Of a DNA stretch of 64,000 nucleotides, positions 55,251 through 64,000 are shown in pieces. The stretch spans positions 29,534,243 through 29,598,242 of the forward strand of contig OX940951.1 in NCBI GenBank assembly GCA_954870475.1. Direction: 5' to 3'. Made by a program: the position numbers and the translations under genes. Position 1 is the stretch's first letter. Every line of letters starts with the position of its first letter. Origin of the DNA: Euphrasia confusa (taxonomy: Eukaryota > Streptophyta > Magnoliopsida > Lamiales > Orobanchaceae). The notes under the pieces are model-generated. The model was not told the origin of the DNA and made no database searches. It was given only the letters and a program-made list of their open reading frames with translations.

Positions 55251-56069
55251 CTATGTTTTTACGACTAAAGAAAAATTCGCACCTTTGAGAGGACATTCAG
55301 ACTTCCAGTGTCCAGACTTGTTGCATCGGAAGCACTTGCCCTTTGGCTTTGCAGCCCCCACTCGTGGTACAGTCTTCTTGACACCACTGGGTTTCCCGGC
55401 TTGCTTCCTTCTCTTTCCCCTACCTCCACCAGGCTTAAAGCCTTTGGACTTGGTAGCTACAAGCGCTTGAGACTTGCCCTTCTTGTAGATCCCCTCTGCC
55501 GCCTTCAGTTCAGTCAGGAGTTGCGCAAGAGTATAAGATAGTTTACCCATATTATAGCTCATACGAAACTGCTCAAAACTAGGGGTCAGAGACTGGAGTA
55601 TGATGTCGACTTGCGTCTCCCCATCAATAGAAGCTCCTAGGATCTCAAGCTCATTCAACAGACTAATCATCTTAAGAACGTGCTCCCCAACGGGCGTTCC
55701 TTCAGACTGAGTAGTTGTCATGAGGACTCTCATGGCTTCTTGCCTTGCCGCACGATCTTGCTCCCCAAACATCTCCTTGAGGTTAAACATCATATCATAG
55801 GCAGTGTCCATTGACTCATGTTGGGTTTGGAGTACATTTGACATGGAAGCCAAAATATAACACCTAGCCATTTCATCAGCCTTTTTCCACTTCCGATATT
55901 CCAGTTTTTCCTCATCAGTTGAGGCAGCCGTGGGCTCAGCAGGGCATACTTCATGGAGTACAAACTTGTACTCCTCCGAAGTCAGGACAATGTCTAAATT
56001 TCTCTTCCAATCAATATAGTTGGTGCCAGTGAGCTTATGCTCCTTGAGTATCATAGAAAGTGGGTTCAT
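55251..56069 (-). CDS. gag: Copia Gag of element E, intact
   Basis: 272 residues, ATG at 56069 (MNPLSMILKEHKLTG), stop right after NFSLVVKT. A copia UBN2-type capsid region covers about 1-190, a Lys/Arg-rich linker about 199-245, and the zinc knuckle CFRCNKSGHWKSEC has C246, C249, H254 and C259 (CX2CX4HX4C). Expected role: capsid assembly and RNA binding in cytoplasmic particles. No protease or polymerase frame follows. An acceptor-like TTATAG complement lies 16 bases upstream at 56085-56090. Together with D, it shows that Gag has been kept while Pol decayed. Confidence 0.93.
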   Translation of the reverse strand: MNPLSMILKEHKLTGTNYIDWKRNLDIVLTSEEYKFVLHEVCPAEPTAASTDEEKLEYRKWKKADEMARCYILASMSNVLQTQHESMDTAYDMMFNLKEMFGEQDRAARQEAMRVLMTTTQSEGTPVGEHVLKMISLLNELEILGASIDGETQVDIILQSLTPSFEQFRMSYNMGKLSYTLAQLLTELKAAEGIYKKGKSQALVATKSKGFKPGGGRGKRRKQAGKPSGVKKTVPRVGAAKPKGKCFRCNKSGHWKSECPLKGANFSLVVKT

Positions 56070-58200
56070 AGCTATTCTCTAAACCTATAAGCACATTTAA
56101 ACAAACAATTAATTTAATATCCGATATTATCTCCCTTTAATAACATCATTAAATCACTAATCACATCTAAAATCCCATCAGATAAGGCAAGCCACGATAG
56201 TGTGGACGTTTACCCATCCAAATGATTTAGCAATTAGATTTGCTTTGGTCGTACATCACTATAGCGTTACTTCGATGGGAAGAATACTATAGAGCGTATC
56301 TAAGTGTAAACCATTACTCAGCATCTAAGAAGATTGTTTGGGACACGCATATCAGCGCAAGCCACGATAGTGTGGACGTTTACGTTAACACACGATCCTT
56401 CACTTTCTTCTATTACTGTCTACATCAATCGTTCCAAAATCCCATTCAATGCAGCAAGCCACGATAGTGTGGACGTTTACTACACCAAAAGATTTTTACA
56501 ATTGAAATCCAATTACTTGAAGCATTCGATTTTTGTAAATCAAGACGCGGGGAATCATAAGTGAAACTCGAAGTTTCTAACCAGTGATTCACCATGCGAA
56601 CAACCCTATCTCTCATTAGATGAGGGAGCCGAGCAGACAATCGATCCACCTTCAAAAGGATGGTACGAATGTCTCTAATTTGTGTCATCCACATGACCAA
56701 GTGGCTCTGGCTCCATTCCACTCCCCGGGGTGAGAATGAGTCGACTTGAAGTCAGTTTCAGAAAGACAAATTAGGCATTGTTTGATAAACTTAATCAATG
56801 TTTCTTGTAAGAGGAATTACAAGAATTCTCCTACAATGACACATCTATACGAACTTCAAAAGTCCATCAGAGTCACCAAGAGAACAGTAATGGAGACCAT
56901 GGGAATGTTTCCATCCCCTCTCCCACTTAGCTTTTTATAACAAAGGGATACGCTATCTAATGCATAATTAAACACATAAGCATGCATACAAGTAATAAAG
57001 CACATAGCACATAGTCAAAATAATGCTAGAAAAAATTATTTTCCGACTATCATGGCTTTATTCCATCTCCGTATGCTTCTTCTAGTCTTCAGTCTTCGTT
57101 CTTGAATGCTCCATGTGACGAGAATATTAATTCCAATATTTAAATCTATTTATTTTTAATAAATCCAAAAGATACTCAATTCGAAAATTAAGTCAATCGA
57201 ATAAATCAAAAATAAAATTAAATATTATTAATATTTTTTATTTATTTATTTTCCCATCTAATTCTATTAAATCTTTAGAATAATCTATCCAAGTCAAACT
57301 TGGAATATTCTAGAAGACTTCTATAATAGAATAAGGAAATAAAATAAATTAGGACTCTTCTACTTTCCAAGATTAATTTCCATTACTATGAAAATTCCCA
57401 TAAAATAGGAATAATCAATTAGGAAATAAATCAATCCTAAATTAATTATTATTCCTTTCTAATTCTATTAAATCTCTAGGATCCTATTCCAAGTAGAACT
57501 CGGAATACTCTAGAAGACTTCCATAATAGAATAAGGAATAAAATTAATTCCAATTAATTCTTTTCCTAATCCATGAGAATTCCCAAAAATAGGAAAAACT
57601 CAAATAGGAAAACCAAATCAATTAGGAAAGTGAATCTTTGGTAGGAGTAGCACGAGATCACGAGGACCCCGCGCCCCCCCACCTCGATCGCCGGCCGGGA
57701 GCACCACCGCCGCCACCTCAGCCCACGCACCACCTCCTCCGGTGGCCGGCGTGGCCGAGGAGCATCGCGGACAGCCCCCGCGATCGGTCTCCATGGGATC
57801 GATCTCCATGATCGATCCCGAGCCCTCCCTCTCATCATCTCCTTCGTCACACGCGTTTTCCGGCGGTCGTCTCGGCATCGATCCAACGTAAATAAATTAC
57901 AAGAAATAAATTTACAATTCCGGTATCGATTCTATACATGAAATCGACCCTATACACTTTCCGGAAAACGTAGAACAATAATAATAAATCTAAATTCGGT
58001 CAACCCCCGAATTTTTACTATTACAAGCATTCATCCACACAAAACGAATCTCGACATGTCCGAGAGTTTAATAAACGAACAATCATGGTAAATTAAATAG
58101 CAATTAATTAAACGAATAATTAACAATTAATTAAACCATGATAGTCGGAATCCCTGCAAGGTAGAACACAATTGAATACATACATGAACACGAAACCAAA
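56070..58200 (-). other. Element E leader
   Basis: No gene is supported. On the minus strand: three hairpin motifs with uniform centre CTAT (56187-56213, 56357-56383, 56454-56480), CCCCGGGG near 56725, AAGTGGGAGAGG complement near 56920, AT-rich at about 57100-57620, GC patch at about 57650-57880 and the conserved hairpin at 57926-57947. Confidence 0.78.
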
Positions 58201-58213
58201 CGCTCTGATACCA
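58201..58213 (-). promoter_or_regulatory. Primer-binding site of element E
   Basis: Complement reads TGGTATCAGAGCG, two bases from the 5' LTR of E (58216-59972). Confidence 0.9.
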
Positions 58214-58215
58214 AT

Positions 58216-59972
58216 TGCTGGAATTCGATATCCCGGGGTATCAAAATTGCGGAACCGATAACCCCGAACGAAATCCCGTCGCCGGAAACCGATCATGGAT
58301 ACCGACTCATCCGCAGGAGTCCGACCTTTGGAGACTACGCGCCCGAAGACACGCAGCCCGCCCCCAGTCGAAGTCTCCCGCGAGTCGAAATCACCAACGC
58401 GAACCACACAAACGGAGCCGGGCTCGACCCGAGCATCGCCGCGGGATAAACCCGCGGCTCAACCCTAGCCGAGCCCCCGTCGGGGCTCGCGATCGATTGA
58501 TCGCGTGGGGCTGCTCCGGCAGCCCCCGGCGGTGAGTCCGGCGACTCACCGCCACCGCCGAGGAGGGCGGTGCGCCCAGCGCACCAGCCGCGGCCCAGCC
58601 GCGGCTCGCCCGGCGATCGACCACCGCGGTCGATCGCCCACCCCGGCTCCCAGCCGGGGTTCCTCGCGTGTGCACGTGATCGAACCCTAGGTTCGATCGC
58701 TCCCCTCGGCTCCCAGCCGAGGGTTCGTTTGATCCTTCGCCGGGGATCTCGAATCCCCGTCCCCGAAGATCATCGTTTACCCGGATCGCGTGTTCATGCA
58801 TGTATTACAATTAAATCACATAAATTCACACGAAGGAGTTTATGATTGTACCTTTGATTCGTTGTGCGGAGAAACGAAATCAAGTTTGAAGACCTTTGGA
58901 TCTTCCCACGTATTCCTTGCACTTCGTTCGAACGTCGGGTGGGCGACGATCTATCGAACTCCTATGGATCTCCTTCAACTCTCTAGAATATCAAGTATGA
59001 TAATCTTGTCTTATTATTTATGAAGGCCATGTAGTGCTTTTATAGGCTACGTAGGGGATCTAAAGGAGGTGGAATATTGGGCTTCCAATATTGAAGATTA
59101 AATTGAGCCCACTGCCCAAGTCCATTAATCCTTATCAATATTAATTAATTTATTTTCCACTATATAAATTAATTGCACTCCCAATATTAAACCATATTAT
59201 ATCAAATAATATTTCTCCGGTAGTATTTATTTATTCCGTGTATTTAAGATTTAAATATCCATGAATAAAATTAATTTATTGCTAATTAATTTATTCATCT
59301 CTTTAATCCGAGACTAGTACCATTCAACCTTAATTATTGTGCGGAACGAATCCACTCATGAGGTTTACACAATAATTCCTTATGAACTCATCTCGGGGAT
59401 ATTATCAACCCTTACGGGATACACTGTCCGGTCAATTATTCACGGCATGTCATATATAAAATATAGTGACCCAACTTAACCGGAAATTAACCCAATAATT
59501 AAATCGGTTAATTCCTTTGGTAAATCAAGGTTACTTATATTAAATATACACACCCGCAATAATATCGGGGATTAAGAATAAAATACACTGAGACTCGAAT
59601 CGATTATCGCCGGCAATCCTAATCGATGAATCTCAACGATCCGCTCAATATACCAAGTGTACAAGTGTGATAAAATAATTAAGATAAATTATTTTATCTC
59701 TCACACAACGACTATACCGATGGATTGGTCCGTGTCCATCTAGGTCGTGAGCATCTGTTTGATTAAATACGAGTAACCGATAGTATGATCTTCTGTGCGC
59801 CCATGCTTGCACCATACTAACTTCAACGTATAAAATCCATGACTATGATTTGCATATATTTAATTAATGATAATTAAACGCAAAACAATTGTTCGTTAAT
59901 TTAATAGATTAAATGCTATGATCGGGAGTTTACAGTTACTTAAATCTAGACATTAAGTACACAACTCCAACA
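58216..59972 (-). repeat. Element E 5' LTR
   Basis: 1,757 bp; 14 bases longer than its partner because of two small insertions (ACC-type near 58297; an 11-base GC repeat near 58594). The TATA box complement lies near 59040. Hairpin array at about 58395-58775, with stems up to 11 bp. Confidence 0.9.
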
Positions 59973-61529
59973 TCTCCCAATCCCATGCTATTCCTACCAA
60001 GATATTACTTTCCTAATTAATTCGGATTTTTCCTATTTGAGTGTTCTCCTTTTGGAAACTCTCATGGATTAGGAAAAGAATTAATTGGAATTAATTTTAT
60101 TCCTATTGATTTATTTCCTTCATGGAATTATTCAAAGATTAGGAATTTAATTAATTTAGTACTAAATTTATTTTTCCTATTTGATTATTCCTACTCATGG
60201 GAATATTCATGGATTAGGAATAAAAATAAATTTGGAAAGTAGTGAGTCCTAATTTATTTTATTTCCTTGTTCTATTATAGATATCTTCTAGAATATTCCA
60301 AATTTTACTTGGATAGATTATTCTAGAGATTTAATAAGAACTAGATAGGAAAATAAATAAATAAAAAATATTAATAATATTTAATTTTATTTTTGATATA
60401 TTCAATTGACTTAATTTTCGAATTAAGTAACTTTTGGATTAATTGAAAATAAATAGATTTAAATATTGGAAATTAATATTCTCGTCACATGGAGCATTCA
60501 AGAAACGAAGACTGAAGACTAGAAGATGCATATGAAGATAAAGCCATGATAGTCGGGAAAAATAATTTCTCTAGCATTATTTTGACTATGTGATCTATGT
60601 GCTTTATTGTTTACATGCATGCTATATGTGTTTATTTTATGCACTAGATAGCGTATCCCTTTATCGTAAAAAGCTAAGTGGGAGAGGGGATGGAAACATT
60701 CCCATGGTCTCCATCACTGTTCTCTTGGTGACTTTTATGGACTTTCGAAGTTCATATAGACAAGTCATTGGAGGAGAATTCTTGTAATTCCTCTTACAAG
60801 AAACATTGATCAAGTTTATCAAACAATGCCTAATTTGTCTTTCTGAAACTGACTTCAAGTCGACTCATTCTCACCCCGGGGAGTGGAATGGAGCCAGAGC
60901 CACTTGGTCATGTGGATGACACAAATTAGAGACCTTCGTACCATTCTTTGATAGGTGGGTCGTTTGTCTGCTCGGCTCCCTCATTTATGAGAGATAGGGT
61001 CGCTCGCATGGTGAATCACTGGTTAGAAACTTCGAGTTTCACTTATGATTCTCCAAGTCTTGATCTACGAAATCGAATGGATCTTGTAATTGGGAGTCAA
61101 TTATAAAAATCTCTTGGTGTAGTAAACGTCCACACCACGTGGCTTGCTATGCTAACGGATTTTGGATTAATTGATGTAGACAGTTATAAGTGATTGTGAA
61201 GAGTTGTGAAATTGTCGTAAACGTCCACACCACGTGGCTTGCGGTGACGTAGCAATTCCAAGCGATATACTTTAGTGCTGAGTGATGGTTTACACTTAGA
61301 TACGCGTTATAGTATTCTTCCCCACGAAGTTACGCTATGATTGATGTATGACCAAAGAAAATCTAATTGCTAAATCATTTGGGTGGGTAAACGTCCACAC
61401 CACGTGGCTTGCCTTACCTGATGGGATTTTAGACGCAATTAGTAATTTAATGATATTATTTGAGGGAGATAATATCGGACATTAAATTGATTGTTTGTTT
61501 ACATGTGCTTATAGGTTTAGAGAATAGCT
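59973..61529 (+). other. Element D leader, second part
   Basis: D resumes after E. AT-rich to about 60500, AAGTGGGAGAGG near 60675, CCCCGGGG near 60874, three hairpin motifs with uniform centre CACGTGG (61122-61147, 61217-61242, 61387-61412), acceptor-like TTATAG at 61509-61514. No gene is supported. Confidence 0.78.
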
Positions 61530-62348
61530 ATGAATCCACTTTCTGTGATACTCAAGGAACATAAACTCACTGGTCCCAATTACATTGATTGGAAGAGAAA
61601 TTTGGACATTGTCCTGACTGCTGAAGAGTACAAGTTTGTACTCTCTGATAAATGCCCTGCTGAGCCCACGGCTGCCTCAACTGATGAGGAAAAGGCAACA
61701 TATCGGAAGTGGAAAAAGGCTGATGAAATGGCTAGGTGCTATATTTTGGCTTCCATGTCAAATGTACTCCAAACCCAACATGAGCCGATGGACACTGCCC
61801 GGGATATGATGACTAACCTCAAGGAGATGTTTGGGGAGCAGGATCGTGCGGCGAGGCAAGAAGCCATGAGAGTCCTCATGTCGACTACTCAGTCTGAAGG
61901 AACGCCCGTTGGGGAGCACGTTCTTAAGATGATGAGTTTGTTGAATGAACTTGAGGTCCTAGGAGCTTCCATTGATGATGAGACGCAAGTCGACATCATA
62001 CTCCAGTCTCTGACCCCTAAGTTTGAGCAGTTTCGTATGAGCTATAATATGGGTAAACTGTCTTATAGCCTTGTGCAACTCCTGACTGAACTGAAGGCGG
62101 CAGAGGGGATCTACAAGAAGGGCAAGTCTCAAGCGCTTGTGGCTACCAAGTCCAAAAGCTTGAAAGCTATTGGAGGTAGGGGCAAGAAAAGGAAGCAAGC
62201 CAGAAAACCCAGTGGTGCCAAGAGGAATGGACCACGAGTGGGGGCTAATAAGCCAAAGGGCATGTGCTTCCGATGCAACAAGTCTGGACACTGGAAGTCT
62301 GAATGTCCTCTCAGAGGTACGAATTTTTCTTTAGTCGTAAAAACATAG
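61530..62348 (+). CDS. gag: Copia Gag of element D, intact
   Basis: 272 residues from ATG 61530 (MNPLSVILKEHKLTG), which follows an in-frame-free leader and an acceptor-like site 15 bases upstream. UBN2-type capsid region about 1-190, basic linker 199-245, zinc knuckle with C246, C249, H254 and C259. It has the same length and the same stop after VVKT as E. Differences from E are mostly single residues (SDKCPAEP against HEVCPAEP). RNA-binding capsid protein; no enzyme domains. Its preservation in an element with dead pol is notable. Confidence 0.93.
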   Translation: MNPLSVILKEHKLTGPNYIDWKRNLDIVLTAEEYKFVLSDKCPAEPTAASTDEEKATYRKWKKADEMARCYILASMSNVLQTQHEPMDTARDMMTNLKEMFGEQDRAARQEAMRVLMSTTQSEGTPVGEHVLKMMSLLNELEVLGASIDDETQVDIILQSLTPKFEQFRMSYNMGKLSYSLVQLLTELKAAEGIYKKGKSQALVATKSKSLKAIGGRGKKRKQARKPSGAKRNGPRVGANKPKGMCFRCNKSGHWKSECPLRGTNFSLVVKT

Positions 62349-64000
62349 TCAGCGGTATTATCTACCAGAATTCTGGTGTGTAGATATGGAACCACTGACG
62401 GTATGTGCATTTCTTTAAATGCAGGGGTTCCAGAAAACCCGGCGACTTAGAGAAGAAGAGTTCGAGTCTACATGGGCGAAGCTGTTGGGGTAGCAGCGGT
62501 TGCAGTGGAAGACATCTGTTTTAGGATTTCATTTCAGTTATTGCTTTATGTACCCCTTTATTTTGAAAAAGAACTTTTGTTCTGGTTTTCTTTATTATTA
62601 ATGGATATTTTATTTCTTTAATCATTTGATGGTTTGGATAAGAAATAATGGTGATATCTATTCTGGTACATTAGATAGCAATATGTGAATAATGAATCCT
62701 TAGTCAACCACGATGCAACAAACCGTTATGTATAACTTGTTTTACTTATTAGATGTATTTCTCTTATTAATCATTATACTTGTGAATTCTTGAACTTGGT
62801 AGTATCTATTCAAAAGGGATTCAAAAGGTCGAAATTGATTTGATCAATTATAGTTGGAGGAATGGACCTCCCGACCTAAGAATCGATCTTGAAAGGTGAT
62901 ACAACTGAGTTAACCTTTCTGGATAGAGGATGGAATTCGGACAAGTATAGAAAAATGATTTATGATTAATGCGGTATTTGTAATTAGAGAAGGTACGAGT
63001 CGTTCTTTCAAGAATACTCGAAGATGGATTAGAATACTTGATGTGCCATAAAAGCGGAGTGTTTTCAACACAAAGCCATTATGGGGAACCTTCAAAGTAT
63101 ATCCATTGGAAGCCTGCGACTTGTTCGCGGAGGCTATCACCTATCTAAATAACACATAGCATAAATCAAAGATTGAGATTAAGTCTCAAACGACTACACC
63201 ATACACTGATGTGTGGACATGGTGTGTCAGAAATAAGAGATGAGATTCTAATAGTAAAAGGACAAGTTTGTTCGGAACTACCTGTGTTCTATGGATATTT
63301 CTGGATACAACAGCACATTCAATGTGATTGTAGAATATCCTAGAAGAGCAAGTAATTGTATGTTCAATAGTGCTACGAACCAGATGGGTGTCCTCGCCGG
63401 TTCTTAGAGGAAGACTATTAGATGAACTACAATGCCCTAACTGACAATGTACTTCAAATGAGGAAAGGAAAGACTGAGAACCAGCCTGACCGAGTAGTAG
63501 TACACCACTAACTGCACCTAATGTTATTACTGTTATACACCGGAACGCCATTGCAGTGGGAGGTTGTTAAGCAACCAGAGATGTTCATAAGACTGGAGGA
63601 GTTTTGAACTCTGGATCTAGTAGACATGAAATCGATCCCTAGTTCTGCATAGGAACTTGCGAATTGATGAGATAGTCCATTCTATGGATTCATCAAAAAG
63701 CAAGGAGAGGTGTGTTAGAGGCGTAATGGAAACAAGGGTGGTGTTTCTCGGAATTTTGTGTAGATAACACTTCATCGTTGGCAACAATGTAAAAGTGTTG
63801 TCAGACATAAAATAGAGGTTGTCTAAATAAATCGAGATATAAGATTAAGATGAAATTGGATCATGTTCTTAGAAATCTTTCGATCTCTAGATAAGAACAT
63901 TTGTACTTCTCTTAAGATATCTTATACGATTATGGTTTGTTTTAAACATGCACAATTCTGAGAAAGGTTATTGCCTTTCGAGAACAGAATGCATCTATCT
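62349..64000 (+). pseudogene. Decayed pol of element D, to window end
   Basis: Begins with the shared nonsense codon and frameshifted protease region (GGTGTGTAGATATGG near 62375). Integrase-like (about 62750-63250) and RT-like relics (about 63560-63800, TTTGTGTAGATAACAC near 63755) follow. A deletion near 63650 removes sequence present in B. No usable frame; the 3' LTR is outside the window. Confidence 0.8.

Larger units (their letters stand above)
51005..59972 (-). mobile_element. Copia element E, complete, very young, Gag-type
   Basis: 8,968 bp on the minus strand inside the D leader. LTRs are 51005-52747 and 58216-59972. They differ by about 10 substitutions and two indels (3 and 11 bp), roughly 0.6 percent, the lowest in the window. 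Flanks are TCTCT (51000-51004) and TCTCC (59973-59977), a target duplication with one change. It has an intact 272-residue Gag, decayed pol, primer site and polypurine tract. Recent movement without its own enzymes implies help in trans. Confidence 0.92.

Overview
This window is plant nuclear repeat DNA. It consists of nested, mostly broken LTR retrotransposons, one DNA transposon and a short Helitron-like scrap. I found no host gene, rRNA, tRNA or CRISPR array. Evidence for a flowering plant: Ty1/copia elements primed by initiator tRNA-Met (TGGTATCAGAGC), a chromovirus-like gypsy element, and a hAT transposon with a plant-type BED/dimerisation transposase. The species cannot be named from the sequence.

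Layout. (1) 1-24697 is an old copia element, A. It is interrupted by complete copia element B (1564-10792, target duplication GAGGT) and by a reverse-oriented solo LTR (12646-14285, target duplication GTTGG). A 2,958-bp part of A including that solo LTR is present twice (12010-14967 and 20080-23037), with the internal region of a minus-strand element, F, between the copies. (2) 24698-31210 is a gypsy LTR-internal-LTR-internal tandem. Its first internal region carries an apparently intact hAT transposon (26585-30144, 8-bp duplication CCTGGCAT). (3) 31211-38701 is copia element C, the only one with readable protease, integrase, RT and RNase H; it has one in-frame stop and one frameshift. (4) 38702-40182 holds LTR and pol fragments (H). 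(5) 40183-47835 is a decayed second copia family, G. (6) 47836-48621 is non-LTR sequence with a Helitron-helicase-like piece. (7) 48622-64000 is copia element D, with element E (51005-59972, minus strand, very young) inserted in its leader. D and E each keep an intact 272-residue Gag ORF.

How the parts relate. A, B, D, E and F share the same disabling changes immediately after Gag, so they descend from an ancestor that had already lost Pol. They appear to be a Gag-only lineage copied with enzymes supplied by other elements. C has the reverse defect: pol-coding sequence with a shortened gag.

The most unusual signal is RNA-like structure in the copia 5' regions. Each family-1 LTR carries a GC-rich run of about 10-15 consecutive hairpins between the TATA box and the primer-binding site, and paired compensatory substitutions distinguish the copies. 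Each leader also has a conserved hairpin about 245 nt past the primer site and three or four copies of a short hairpin motif just before gag. A conserved splice-donor-like site precedes the hairpin run and an acceptor-like site lies just before the gag ATG. Splicing would therefore remove all these structures from a Gag mRNA and leave them only in full-length RNA. This model is inference, but it can be tested.
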